Assembly (NCBI GenBank): GCA_963576475.1
Contig: OY754972.1
Coordinates: 15,756,054 to 15,820,053, forward strand
From: Molanna angustata
Lineage: Eukaryota; Arthropoda; Insecta; Trichoptera; Molannidae
Direction: 5' to 3'
Length of the DNA: 64,000 nt
Made by a program: the position numbers and the translations under genes. Shown one piece after another: positions 22,064 through 33,474 of this stretch. A model generated the notes under the pieces. That model was given only the letters and a program-made list of their open reading frames with translations. It did not search any database and was not told where the DNA came from. The stretch's first letter is position 1, and each line of letters begins with the position of its first letter.

Positions 22064-22813
22064 CTTCTTCTTTGTCACAATCCTTGGATTGGTCTGCACC
22101 AAACACTCGATCCCTCCACTTATCTATATCGACCGCCAGTCTCTTCATCTATTTGTAACTGCTACAGCGCACGTCACCGATTATCTGGTCTATATAGTTG
22201 TTTCTGGGGCGACCCCCATCAATCATTCCTTCGACGATGGTAAAAAGCAGGCCTGGGTGCCGGATGTTGTGGCCTATCCAAGTTGTTCTCTGTCGGGTAA
22301 TACTTTTCATAATTTGCCTTGTCTCTTCAACCCTACTTAGTACCTCGTCGTTGCTGATGTGTTCTGACCAGTGAACTTTAGCCATGCGTCTGTAGCACCA
22401 CATCTCAAACGCAGACAGACGTCCCGTTTCACGTTGGCTGATGGTCCATGTTTCACAACCATATAGCAGTACACTCCAGACAAGGGTCTTGATCAAATTT
22501 TTCCTAATTTTGATGGAAATATTAGGGGATTCAAAAATTGTTTTGATATTTTGTTGAAGGCGACTCTTGCTTGGAGGATTCTGCTTTTGATGTCTGCTGT
22601 TGAACGTCCGTCTTGAGATATTCTGCTTCCCAGATATACAAATTCTTTCACCTGTTTAATTTCGATGTCCCCCAGAAAAATATTTGCGGTGCATTCCTCC
22701 CTTCCAGCAACCATGCATTTTGTTTTGTCCTTATTTATCCTCATGTTGTAATCGCTTGTTACGATGCCTTCCATCTTTCTGAGAGCCTCATTTAATTCTT
22801 CCTCTGTTTCTCC
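22064..22813 (-). pseudogene. LINE family R-d, 5'-truncated insertion with 10-bp TSD
   Basis: Flanked by TTTTAAAATT at 22054-22063 and 22814-22823. The minus strand reads GETEEELNEALRKMEGIVTS, DKTKCMVAGREE and VKEFVYLGSRISQDGRSTAD, then after a frame change near 22495, VWSVLLYGCETWTISQRETG and AFEMWCYRRMAKVHWSEHIS. These are the region downstream of the RT YADD box and the thumb of RTE/CR1-type LINEs (EFxYLGSxIxxDG, LLYGCETWTL, RRMLxIxWxxHxSN). A TAG near 22140 interrupts the C-terminus (…DQIIGDVRCSSYK*MKRLAVDIDKWRD), and the copy ends in GAAGAAGAA. The catalytic core is missing, so it is not active. A shorter tail of the same family is at 43240-43505. Confidence 0.88.
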
Positions 22814-22924
22814 TTTTAAAATTATGTAACGCGTATTCAGTAAATAAACATTTTAAAGACACACTCTTTATGATAGGTGAGAATTTTGATTTCAAAAAAC
22901 GATTTTCGAGTTAATATAATCTAT

Positions 22925-23440
22925 CACTATGTATGGGCGGCCTTTGGGAAACTCGATAACACTTTTCTTAGCCCCATACCGAATTCCCTGAAGTCAAGGG
23001 TGTTTGAGCAGTGCGTTTTGCCAGTATTCACTTATGGCATGGAAACAACGACCTTAACTTAATTGTCTGCCAACAAGCTGCGTGTAGCACAAAGAATAAT
23101 GGAAAGGATAATGTTGGGCATAAAACTAGAAGATACGAAGAGGAATTACTGGATACGCAGTCAGAACAAACTGTCCGATGTGGTTGAGAGAATAGCCATG
23201 CAGATGTGGAGATGGGCAGGACACATATCAAGAGTGACCGACAATAGATGGACGAAGAGACTGGTGGAGTGGAGACCGAGAGGCGACAAGAGACAACAAG
23301 GGCGACCACCTAACAGATAGATGGACGACATTTAAAGATTTGTTGGACCACAGTGGATGGGAGTCGCACAGGAACGGGAGGAGTGGAGAAGGAGAGGGAA
23401 GGCCTATGTCTTGCAGTGGGCAAACACAGGCTGATGATGA
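22925..23440 (+). pseudogene. LINE family R-e RT C-terminus
   Basis: Reads LDNTFLSPIPNSLKSRVFEQ, VLPVFTYGMETTTLT and, after a TAA at 23060, KLRVAQRIMERIMLGIKLED, MWRWAGHISRVTDNRWTKRL and VEWRPRGDKRQQGRPPNR. After a further stop the frame continues as FVGPQWMGVAQEREEWRRRG-like text to the TGATGATGA end. The pattern (K/Q)WxWAGHxxRxxDxRWTxxVxxWRPRxxKRxxGRPxxRW is a standard tail of insect LINE polyproteins. Same family as 52936-53360 and 61060-61410. Confidence 0.85.
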
Positions 23441-24689
23441 CGACTATATATATGCAATCTTAAAACGGACACAAATCAGTTTCCGTCTATTTTGACATTT
23501 GCTATTAGGTTCCTCTGTATATATTTATAATAGTTTCTATGTATTGAGTCTGACAGATAGCCCAATTGTTTCTAAATTCTTTGTTTATTTAATATTAAGT
23601 TATTTATCTCGCGTGTCTGACGCCTCTGGCCGGAGTGCGTTCGACTGGGTCTATTTTCACACTTAGCATTCTAATTCGGACGGACCCATACTTGAATCTA
23701 TCTACTGTTTCGTCTACAGCTAAACATATTCTCTTCTTAGATTGCACCGCCTAACAATCATAGGTCGGGCCTATAAATAATATTCTAAATGTCCGATGTC
23801 TCGTCGGTTTGATTTACAACACAAATAAACCGTATTCTTGTGTCTGTGTATTCGGAGAGTGCGAGAGAGTGAGAGAGCCTCGGATTATTTTGTTTGTTGC
23901 CAAGAAATGTATCATTCCTCGGGTTATGTATACGGTGTTTGTTATTTTTTTTTATTACAGCAGATAAGATTTCTACTGAATGCAAGAGAAATAAATGTGC
24001 TGAATATATTTCAGTATTTGAATTAAAGTCGAAAACCATTTCACGAGTGTGTTTACATATTTCAATAAGTAATAATAGCCTTGCACAGATAAGAGTTTGA
24101 GAGGTTATTGAAATCTTTAGACAAAAAATTGTCATTGGCGAAATAAAACGAAAGAATTAATTATTGGAAAAGCATTTCAACATAGAAAATTGAATCATAC
24201 CCCAACCGATTTCGTTCACCATTTTCTATATGAATTTATGATTAGTTTAAGGAATACTTTAAGAATGTATTCAGCGCATTTTCTATGGGTATAGTGTAGC
24301 GAGTGCATACTTAAAGTTTCGTCGTAATGTTTTTGTGTGTATGCCATAATCCGTACGCCAGCACCGTACACTAATATCAAAATTTGTGTCCTCTGTACAG
24401 ACCAAACTAAAAGGCAGATGACCTTCATATTGGTACCATATATGTTATTTACATTGACTTAGAGCTGATTAGTTTTCTATAGACAATGGTTAATTTTTTC
24501 TCTATAATTAATTATTTAATACTTCACGTCCTGGAAATATAGATATTTTCATTTTATTCATATTATTTCTACAACATTTTTCGCATTGAGTTTGGCAATG
24601 TTGAGTTATTTGATTTCACATTTTTATGATTTTTTTACTCTTTACTATTATGAATGTAATAGTATTAATCTACATACTATTACACCATC
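23441..24689. other. Stretch without recognised gene
   Basis: No supported gene. The part near 24290-24420 (accttcat … cgtaatgtttttgtgtgtatg) resembles the R-k repeat at 24985-25215 in outline. Confidence 0.4.
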
Positions 24690-24790
24690 TTCCTAACGGG
24701 GTAGGTATAGAGGAGCACCAAACGAGCCCCACATTCTTCTATCTTGACACATATTCATCGCCTCATCAACATTCATATATCGTCTATTGT
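24690..24790 (-). mobile_element. LINE family R-a 3' end fragment
   Basis: Matches the 3' end of 39046-39680: accatcttcctaacggggta, then gaacc/caaac, ttctatcttgacacatattc and atcgcctcatcaacattca in the same order. Confidence 0.7.
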
Positions 24791-24809
24791 TAAAGCAAAT
24801 TTTGTACAT

Positions 24810-25250
24810 CAATTTCTCAACATTTATCATGTAGAGTGCGTATTATGAGTTTTTGCGTGTATGGTGTATTATGAAAACTTTTGTCCCTTTGAGAATCTTA
24901 TATTTATTTTGGCTAATAGAAATGTACTCTCATACATGTTCATCTTGCTGGTAATGCAATTTTACTTAAAAATTCGCAACAAGTACCATGAAGAAAGTGC
25001 ATAGTATGAGTTTCGTGACAATGTTTGTGTGTATGGTGTATTGTGAAAACTTTTGTCCTCTGGGAATCTTATATTTTTTTAAGAACCTTACATATAGAAA
25101 TGTTCTTTACAAAATTAATTCAGAAATTGTCAAACTTTCGAGAAGAAAAAATTACACTTACTCTGCAGGGGAGAGTTTTGTGTTGACCACAACTCACTCG
25201 TTTTAAATTGTTGTAGCAACCGTAATTCATATTTAATTGCGAATGAGGAT
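24810..25250 (+). repeat. Dispersed repeat R-k
   Basis: Contains gagtttcgtgacaatgtttg and gtgaaaacttttgtcctctg, present inverted at 28825-29065, and a tail with cactcactctgcaggggagagttt-type sequence also present (in part) at 28200-28275 and 59820-59880. The motif set repeats twice within this copy (24840-24905 and 24990-25065). No protein recognised. Confidence 0.6.
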
Positions 25251-25910
25251 AATAAAAAATGACTGCATTCGCCATAAGCGAACCTATTTATGAAAAACTT
25301 TGTTTAATTCATGGAGCTTATATACTAGGTATAACTTCTATTCGATATTTTCCCCAATAATTTTCATAAACACGCAAGGTCAATCGTTAATTATATCCGT
25401 ATAGGTGCAGGATATTTTCGATTTGGGCGAAATCGATTTCAATTGATAGGTATTTTAATATAAAAGCCTCTCTTGGTAGGTATATTATTTCTTTAGATTC
25501 GTGTTTTGTTCAATAATTGGATATATTTTCAACAACAACCATTCATTCATTCAACGGAAATAATTCATATCTTATGTATTTTTTATCACGCTATATCTCT
25601 CACCGTGCTAGCAAAGATAAATAATTAAATAGTAAAATACCCCATTGTGGAGCAGAAAATAGATAGAAATCGGGTTTTGTGTGTACAAAAATATCTTGCA
25701 GTGGTTCGGCAAACCTGAAGCAGTATCCCTCGTAAGACTGGCCGAGGGACGGAGAGGAATTCGGAAGGATAGTTACCAAACTTCGCTAGAAAAAGAAGTT
25801 GGCAGAGAGAACCCAACGCCATTAATTTCCATCCTTGGAATCAATATTCATATTTAACGCATACACACTATAACGCAGTGTACCTCGTTGGTTAAACAAA
25901 GACCGGAATG
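25251..25910. other. Stretch without recognised gene
   Basis: AT-rich to 25620, slightly GC-richer after. The 65-codon frame on the minus strand at 25625-25822 has no recognisable domain. Confidence 0.4.
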
Positions 25911-25914
25911 GGAC

Positions 25915-26170
25915 ACTTGACTGCGGCCACTTGGGTGCGGGACACTTGGGTGCGGGACACTTGGCTGCGAGACACTTGGCTGCGGGGGACATTTGGCTGC
26001 GGGACACTTGGGTGCGACGGACACTTGGGTGCGAGCCCACTTGGTTGCGAGTCCATTTGGTCGCGACGGACACTTGGGTGCGAGCCCACTTGGTCGCGAA
26101 ATCAAAAATATTTTTTTCTGCTTAGGAATGAAATATTTCGTACTGATTTTTGTAATGCTCTTTATATTTA
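25915..26170 (+). repeat. Minisatellite-bearing mobile repeat, copy 1
   Basis: About 12 units of 14-17 bp with core GGACACTTGGSTGCG run from 25915 to 26096, followed by a conserved flank (aaatcaaaaatatttttttc … tttttgtaatgctctttat). The reverse complement, with units in the same order of variants, is at 27717-27972. Because the unit lacks stop codons, several frames in both directions stay open; these are not genes. Confidence 0.88.
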
Positions 26171-26980
26171 TTTCTTTATTTTTATTTAAAGAACCACTTA
26201 CAGCTAAAAAGTTACTATACATCGTTGTTCCGTCAAATAAGGGCAAGCTACTACAAAACTGGTCAGCCAATTACAAGTGCCACATCCTGTATTAAATATC
26301 GGCCTATAAATCTATAAGAAAAGGAATATCAAAAATAATCTATATGAAAATAAAAATATACAACAGAAACTATAATGTTTATTATTTTTATAAAATATAC
26401 AGTTTTGTTCTTCTCAGTAAATATATTTATAAAACAATCTTTTTACTATCAAGGTTAACAGTTTACAATATTCTATGACAGAAGCTCACATAATTTTCTT
26501 AAAACAAAAGACATTACCCATATTCAAAATCATATTAATCTAAAATTGGAACACACAATATTTTTATGTAGGAAATTTTATCAGTTTACAAAAAAATCGA
26601 ATTTCCATAACGTGAGAGCATTTTGAGAAGAAATTAACGGATATCTATCGAAAACTAATCAGCTCTAGGTCTATCCACTATACACATATGGGCTGTAGAG
26701 AGGATACATTAAAATAATTCCTTACGCCGAACGCCATACGCCATACATACAAACACATCAGGACGAAACTCACAGTGTGCACTCTCTACATGATACTCGT
26801 TGAGAAATTGATGGAAAAAAATTACACTTAAAAATTGTGAAATCATGACTCCACTATTCCATAGTGTGGAGAGTAAAAACTGTTTAGATCACATAAATTA
26901 GGGATACGGCGTGATGGTATGTATAAATTGATGTTTAACTAGATAAGTTATCTTTCTAATTCGTTATATTTTTTGTTTTG
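26171..26980. other. AT-rich stretch; R-k-like remnant in the middle
   Basis: No supported gene. A segment near 26690-26880 (acacatcaggacgaaactca, tctctacatgatactcgttg) resembles the R-k repeat in inverted order, and 26895-26920 carries the ggcgtgatggtatgta motif of LINE 3' ends. Confidence 0.45.
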
Positions 26981-27479
26981 TCGCCTATAAACAATATGTA
27001 AGAAGACTTAATAGTTTGATACTTAATCTCTAAACATACATACATACCATCATGCTGTTTTCATATTCCGGGTAGGAAAAAAGGGACTAACCTCCATACT
27101 ATCCTATCTTGACATACATAATAATAATAAACACTTCCTTGCACCATGCGCAAGTTGCGAGTTTATTGCCGTATGGCAATTTCTTCCAACTAACCAGTGT
27201 TTCCAGCCCAGAGAAGCAATATTTGCGTGAGAAATGAATTTAAATATATTTCTCCTCTACTGGGAATCGAACCCAGGACGCCCGCACAGAAACCGAACGG
27301 CTTACCAACAGTGCCACGGCGGTCGGCATACATACCTACATGTTTTGTGTAGAAAACAAAATATCTTAAAAAAATTCAATAATTTCGATTTATTGGTTTA
27401 TAGTTTGGTACTTACTTATTCTTCAACTATACATACTATCGCTATCGACAGTTGGATCTCATGTGTTACATGCAACTAG
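26981..27479 (-). mobile_element. F1 repeat copy E, partial, with SINE insertion
   Basis: Runs from tcgcctataaacaatatgta (26981) through the F1 5' region to ATCGACAGTTGGATCTCATG and GCAACTAG at 27479. Truncated at the F1 middle. A SINE sits at 27121-27326. Confidence 0.88.
27121..27326 (-). mobile_element. tRNA-derived SINE S1 nested in F1, 8-bp TSD
   Basis: Inverse orientation: the B box appears as GGGAATCGAACCC (27260-27272) and the A-box region as gcttaccaacagtgccacgg (27300-27319). CATACATA flanks it (27113-27120, 27327-27334), and removing the SINE plus one repeat restores the F1 sequence cttgacatacatacctac. The pol III head, body and A/T tail are all present. Confidence 0.92.
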
Positions 27480-27564
27480 TGTGTATGAAAAATTCTCATA
27501 TTTTTATAGTGTAAAAAATAATTTGGCTTAATAACCTTGTTTTTACTTTACAATTTCAAACATA

Positions 27565-27625
27565 AGTACAAATTGGAAGAAATTGCCACTAGGCAATAAG
27601 CCCGCCAGTGTACTAATTATAATTT
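27565..27625 (+). mobile_element. SINE S1 3' fragment
   Basis: ttggaagaaattgccactag then gcaataagcccgccagtg matches the SINE body's 3' part; the tail is ATAAATAAA. Confidence 0.6.
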
Positions 27626-27716
27626 CAAGAAGATTAAATAAATAAATAAAATAAATATATTTTTTTATATTTTTAATGTCTGTATAAACCTACTTGTATA
27701 TCAACTACTTATATGA

Positions 27717-27972
27717 TAAAGAGCATTACAAAAATCAGCACGAAAAACTTCAGCCCTAGGCAGAAAAAAATATTTTTGAATTCGCGACCAAGTGGGCTCA
27801 CACCCAAGTGTCCGTCGCGACCAAATGGACTCGCAACCAAGTGGGCTCGCACCCAAGTGTCCGTCGCACCCAAGTGTCCCGCAGCCAAATGTCCGCCGCA
27901 GCCAAGTGTCTCGCAGCCAAGTGTCCCGCACTCAAGTGTCCCGCACCCAAGTGCCCGCAGCCAAGTGTCCTA
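27717..27972 (-). repeat. Minisatellite-bearing mobile repeat, copy 2 (inverted)
   Basis: Inverse of 25915-26170: flank ataaagagcattacaaaaat … then CGACCAAGTGGGCTCACACC and about 12 units of the same core. The order of variant units matches copy 1, so the two are copies of one element, not independent expansions. Confidence 0.88.
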
Positions 27973-28824
27973 GACCGAACAAAGACATCCGAAAACAAAA
28001 TATTCCTATCCTGGTGAACATGCGTACCTGCCTTAGTATTTATTAATTCTTGTTTTTTAGATTTATCTTACATGTTTTCAAAATTTTGAATATTTTTCAT
28101 TTTACAACTACTAGGTAATATATTCTAAGAGAATATATATTAGGTACCTACCTAGTAGTTTAAGAATCTAATTGAAATGTACCTACTTCATAAAAATGCA
28201 TTTAGAGATTGTCATCCTTTCAAGAAGAAAAAATCTACACTCACTATGTAGTGGAGAGTTTAGTGTTGGCTATTTTTTTTCTCTGAAGTAAGTTTTTTTG
28301 TTTGCACCATTATGTAACTCCGCAATGTGCCTACAAAAGACGAGGGTGTTCAAATCTCTGGTGGATTTTCCGACAACAGCTGTTATTAGATAAATAAATG
28401 TACCCATTGTTCGATAGATCACAATGAATTTCCTCCGGTGCATGTCTGATTGATGAAAAATGTCCAACATGATCGGTGTGTCCTCGATAAAAATATAACT
28501 TTGCCATTATTATCAGTTGTGGCCTTGTAACCTTTACCCACTTGTATGTAGGTAACAACAACTACTATGTACTAGGTATAGGTACCAGCTAGTTAGTTAA
28601 GTAGGTAGTACAAATTTTATTATAATTATATGAATATAATCATATTTCATAATCCCAGCTTGGCTTGCATATTGCACGCCGCCATTATTATCGTTGCAAC
28701 CTTCCTATTTATTTCATTTCCGAATGCGGCCATTGTTATATTATTGTAGCTGCATACCTACTTACAATTCATTAAAAACCCTTTTTACTTGTCTACATTG
28801 AGAACACCTATAATGTCTTGAATT
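27973..28824. other. Stretch without recognised gene
   Basis: Mostly AT-rich. The GC-richer part near 28315-28560 gives short minus-strand frames with no recognisable domain. Confidence 0.4.
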
Positions 28825-29065
28825 GATCGTAATCCATTTCAAAACGAGTGGATTGTAGCCAACACTTATCTCCCCACACCATAGTACCTAAGTGTTCATT
28901 TTTTCTTCCTGAAAGGTTGACAATCTCTAAATGCATTATTATGAAAAACATTTCTATTAGATTCTTAAACAAATATAAGATTCCCAGAGGACAAAAGTTT
29001 TCACAATACACCTTATACACAAAAAGATTGTCACGAAACTCATAATATGCATTATCTACATGATA
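28825..29065 (-). repeat. Dispersed repeat R-k, inverted copy
   Basis: Carries cagaggacaaaagttttcac and attgtcacgaaactcataat, the reverse complement of blocks at 25010-25060, plus ttcaaaacgagtggattgta, the inverse of the block at 25180-25215. Confidence 0.7.
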
Positions 29066-29094
29066 CCTGTTGAGAAATTTTAGTTAAAATTGCA

Positions 29095-29220
29095 TTACTA
29101 TCAAGATGGTCATGTATGAGACAGTATATCAATGTTGATGACGCGTTGTATGTGTCAAGATAGAAGAATGCGGTGTTCGGTTCTCACTGTCTACCCCATG
29201 AAGAAAGAAGTGGAGAGTAA
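29095..29220 (+). mobile_element. LINE family R-a 3' end fragment
   Basis: Reads tcaatgttgatgacgcgttg then gtgtcaagatagaagaatgc and gttcggttctcactgtctac, the plus-strand version of the R-a 3' end. The terminal ATGACGTGATGG motif is lost. Confidence 0.65.
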
Positions 29221-29466
29221 TAAAATACACTTGCCTATAGAGACACACACAATATCAATATGAAGTTAATCACTCAATTTTCCCATACAGAAGCTATTTT
29301 ACTATTCCATAGTGTGGAGAGTAAAAATCTCAAATTGTATTCGCTATTCGACAATTTGATAAAACCATCCAGTTTTTTTTTACAATCTATGTATGTGCGT
29401 GTACAAAATCTGGTTTATTGCTTTAAAGCGCACTTCTTCTTGTCGTGTCGGTCAACACATATGAGA

Positions 29467-29941
29467 CTAAATGCCCATCCGGGCCCAAAAAGCCTCAACC
29501 TCTAAGTGGGCTCGTTCATCAAGAGTGTTCCAATCACACTGGCCAGGAGCCATTGGACATGCTAGGAGGTGCTCGCTGTCCTGCGTTTGTCCACAGTCGC
29601 ACATCGCGTCTTCAGCCGTTCCCCATCTTTGGAGGTTTTTTTCTTGTACGACCGACCCCAGTCCTAATCCTGTTGAGGGTTTTCCACATTGGCCACGGTT
29701 GGTCATGTCCTGTGGGCAGTGCATCAGTTGGTGGGTTAAAAATGACCCCTTGTGTGCCCTCCGTTGCGTCCCTCCACAGACGAACTCTTGCAGTCATAAG
29801 AGTATCTGCTAGGGGTTTGGTCGTATTTAAGAAACTCCTCCGAGATTTGAGGCGTCTAGGTGGTGGTTGGTGACAATACAGCATGTGTCGTGAAGTGCAC
29901 TTTACACGGACGAAGTTTTCAATGGGGTTCAGGGAGGGCAA
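29467..29941 (-). pseudogene. LINE family R-b C-terminus with cysteine motif
   Basis: Minus strand: LADTLMTARVRLWRDATEGT, then PWPMWKTLNRIRTGVGRT, and in the other frame RWGTAEDAMCDCGQTQDSEH then LLACPMAPGQCDWN. The sequence LNRIRTGVGR…WGxxxxxxCDCGxxQTxxHLLxCP is the C-terminal cysteine region of a common insect LINE group (I cannot name the clade with certainty). A frameshift between about 29615 and 29660 separates the two parts. The RT core is missing. Related copies are at 45070-45450 and 53434-53740. Confidence 0.82.
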
Positions 29942-30107
29942 GTCTGGTCAACCGGCGGAATCAAAACCATCTATGTTTACCTATATCATGGATATTATAA
30001 TCATAATATGTAGTTCTATGATACCTTAAGATATTAAAGATCTCCATAAGATAATTTAATCTTGATATGGGTAAACATAGATGGTCTTGATTTTATTTTT
30101 TGTTAAA
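29938..30107. mobile_element. Foldback MITE M1, right end truncated
   Basis: Starts AGGGAGGGCAAGTCTGGTCA with inverted halves (acctatatcatggatatta facing taatcttgatatgggtaaac); the terminal TIR on the right is missing after ggtcttgatttta. It abuts the LINE R-b fragment. Confidence 0.8.
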
Positions 30108-30429
30108 AAAATATATTTAATATATTTAAGTTTTTGTATGAATTGATACCACATTATATCATCATTTACTTGCTGACTTTACTTTTAAAAAGAGAGATTT
30201 GATCTTCATTAGAGTTAAAGTGTATAATGTTCAGTACACTGCTACGGTGTGTATCCATTGGGCGAAGCCTGGGGCTTCGCCTTGTGACGGGAATCGAACC
30301 ACAACCACCAACTAACCAGCAGTTTACATGAGACAATCAGGGATTAGCAACGTCCTGCCAATTATTGTGAGGTTGCTCGCAGCTAAGAAAAATATTGAGT
30401 AAAAATTGTATTTCAAATAAATCTCTCTC

Positions 30430-30615
30430 TTCCTTAGCTTGTATCCCACATGGTGGTGGGGTCAGCTCTCCTCACTGCGCTCCTCCACTTCGCCCTATCC
30501 TGAGCATCGTCCTCAGAGACATCACATTCCTGCATGTTCTCAGCTACCAGGTCTTTCCATCGTTTTTTGGGACGCCCTCTGGATCTTTTTCCAGACACTC
30601 GATGGTCCAGTGCAG
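30430..30615 (-). pseudogene. LINE RT C-terminal tail R-f
   Basis: The minus strand gives an RPRGRPKKRWKDLVAENMQE-like reading (stretch written with variants) and a DVSEDDAQDRAKWRSAVRRA-like reading, ending near ADPTTMWD. This is the short tail (GRPxxRWxDxVxxDxxxxxxxxxxAxDRxxWRxxxRxADPxxxWD) of a very common insect LINE. Only this end is present. Confidence 0.7.
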
Positions 30616-32425
30616 TGTTTTCAAATAAATAAAAAAATAAATTAAGTGTATCAAGTCAGTACAGGAGAATTTGTATAACGATTATATTATCACGAAGTAA
30701 AAATGGTGCATATTAAATTAATATATTACAAAAATATACCAAAGTATATTAAAACATAAATTAACTTAAATCACAAAGTCAAAGTTGTAATTAATTAATG
30801 ATATCAATTTTAATAAATCGAAAATGTAGTTTTATCGACATGATAGTCATAACAATTAGGTGGTATTCAAAGAAATAAAATTATAAATTATGCTGTTTTT
30901 AAGATTATTAGATATTGTTCAAATAAAATTATTATAAAAGAATTGGCCAATTTTACATTTTTCTACCATTGATACAGTATTAGTTTAAGAAGATTTCACT
31001 AACTCAATATATTTTCATAAATTTACATGAAAATCAAACTGAAAAAAATATATCGGTAGATATCAAATTTACACATGACATATTAGGTACCGCATGGAAT
31101 ACGGGCCTCAATCATATTTTTACATTTAAATTATATTTGAAATATAGAAATTAACATTAGAATCCGGGTAACAAAGCTGTATGAAGTCTATCTTGATAAA
31201 AGTAGCGGAATGTTTGAGTAACAGAATACGCCATTTTCCATCAAAATTCTAGTGTCTTGTACAGCAAACAAAATCATGTATTTATCACATTAAATTCGAG
31301 TGATATGAATATCACCGGTGTACAATCTATGGCAAAACTGAGAAATCATCATATCTTTCATTTCCTTCTGGAAAGCCGGGTCAATTACCAAATAATAAAG
31401 GATTTACGATAAAGAAAGGAGTCAATGGAATTAACTCTGCAAAAAAAATAGATCGGTTGATCATGCGATGCTGGGCTAAATTCTTACGTAACTTAAATGA
31501 ACTTATTTTGGACACCCTTTCTATCCGAATCCACTCCTTATTTGTGGTGCATGATGCACTTTTTCTTCTTTCGGTTATGTGCAAACCTAGGCACTGTAGC
31601 CTTGCGGTTACCAACCATCTTGTCTCGTCAAAAAAATGAATCGACCGGACGGGGAGATGTCACGTGATAAGACGGTATTGCCAGTCAAAAAAAACATTTC
31701 ACGTCGAGATTGTTGGATCAACTACTAAAAATGTTGTCACTTTAGAACAGTAGGATCCACATTCAATCTCAACGCAAAGTTAGTCATGAAATATTTTTCT
31801 ATTTGCAAATATAACATGACAACACATTAGGTATATTATGATCGATTACAATATTGTGTGCATTATAGAAATTGTTTTGTTCTGTTTTAAAAAGGTATTA
31901 TTATTAAATTAATTTATAATAACTTTTGATTAAATAAAATTTAAACGTCAAAAACACACAATATTTCAAGCATGCGATTGCATTGTAATACTGATATCAT
32001 TTATGTAAATTAAAAAATGGCAAGTAAAAAAAATATAATATTATTGAAATGTGCTTTGTGCAATTATTTTAATTTGTGTTATGGAAAAAGTTCCAAATCA
32101 TTTTGATATTTGAATAATATATAATATACAGTAAATGAACATTGTACGTAGGTACTACATATCTCTATTATCGCATCATTAATAAATTAGTTATTTGACT
32201 TGCGTCACACTTTAGATAATTTATTGCATTTTTCTAGTTATTGGGGAAATAATCACTTATTACCTATAGTTATGTGACCTCGGCGTTTAAATTTACATTT
32301 TCCTGTTTTTTTCCTAATTACATACACAGGTAGGTACTTAAATAACCTACCTATGTATAATCATTTTTGACGTCATTACGTGTGTAGGTACATTATATTA
32401 TTTTAACTGCGTTTTTAAATAAAGT
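30616..32425. other. AT-rich stretch, nothing recognised
   Basis: About 1.8 kb without a supported gene or repeat shared within the window. A GC-richer patch near 31380-31640 gives frames on both strands but no known domain. Confidence 0.45.
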
Positions 32426-32432
32426 CCATTAA

Positions 32433-32735
32433 AGGTTGACGTCCACAGATCCGCATCGTACTGATCGGACGAATCGTATCGAAACGGTTTCGTTCGTGGC
32501 AGTGCGTCCACTGTATCCGCAGTAATCGATTGCCGACGCAAATGTCATTTGGATTTGTCTTGAAATTTCCTTAAAAAAAGGCGTGAAAATATCACCATAG
32601 AAAATGCACATACAAAAATGACGGAAGTGCGTCCACTAAACGGCAAATTGTATGAGGTCATCGGCACGCATCGGTTTTTTGCCTCTTTTTGCCCTAGAGA
32701 GACAAAAAAAAGTGCGCGGTCCGTAGGATAGATCA
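32433..32735. repeat. Possible MITE with GTCCAC motifs, unassigned
   Basis: A GC-richer segment bounded by ggttgacgtccacagatccg and a right edge with gcggtccgtaggatag; gtgcgtccact occurs twice inside (32501-32511 and 32627-32637). GAAACGGTTTC at about 32478-32488 is a short palindrome. It looks like a transposable element, but the edges are not certain. Confidence 0.35.
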
Positions 32736-32994
32736 TTGGACGACAAACAAAAAAAATAAAACACACAAGTTAATTAAAAAATATATTCTTGACACCTATT
32801 TCAAAGTTTTCTTCGCACATTCAATTTGTAAACGATTTTTTACAACCATTCATTAAATTACTCAATAATATTTATTTTAAAAATAATCCTTATTAATTTA
32901 TAATTTATTATATTTAAAAAATAAACAAAAAGATCAAAACATAGATTAGATATAAGATACAAAATAATTGTAGGTAATATAAGCATGTACATAG

Positions 32995-33301
32995 CAGGGG
33001 CGAGCCTAGAACCTTCAGACTAGGCAAACCCTGAAAAAAATGGGGAAATTACGAAAATTTTATGTTTTTTTTACCATCGTTGTTCATTTCACTGGCCATA
33101 TTTTTTTTTTAAATCACATTCCAAAATAATATTTAAAATTGTGGCCCTGTAAAGTATCGTATCTACACACGGTTTATTTTTTTAATCTTGTAGTATGGTT
33201 GCAATAAATGAAAAATATTAGATCCTGAATTTCTTAACATACCTACCTAATATTCATAGGCAAGCCAAGATTTTCGGCTTCTATAAGCAATTCCGCTACT
33301 G
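32995..33301. mobile_element. hAT-like non-autonomous element, 307 bp, with 8-bp TSD
   Basis: GTACATAG flanks both sides (32987-32994, 33302-33309). Ends: CAGGGGCGAGCCTAGAACCT left; right end, outside-in, CAGTAGCGGAATTGCTTATA. It matches both ends of 16075-16721 in inverted order, so it is an internally deleted copy of that family. Non-coding. Confidence 0.92.
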
Positions 33302-33474
33302 GTACATAGTAATATAGACATAAAATCCTATTGAATAATGCATGGAGTTTTCACTAGTCCACTAATAAAGCAATGTACATTTCCTGTTTTATAAATTGTG
33401 TAGACTGTTTAACTCTCTATCGACCAATAAAAATAAAAATAAAATAAAATAAAAAAAGTAAATATTTGTTTTAT

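Noticed and set aside
25822..26295. Several overlapping open frames with repetitive proteins (…KCPAPKCPAPK…, …GHLGAGHLAARH…)
   Set aside because: They come from a stop-free minisatellite unit open in several frames on both strands, repeated inverted at 27.7-28.0 kb; no conserved start or domain.
28331..28561. Minus-strand frames considered as a FLYWCH or other zinc-finger remnant
   Set aside because: Cysteine and aromatic spacing does not fit, and the frame stops after about 40 codons.
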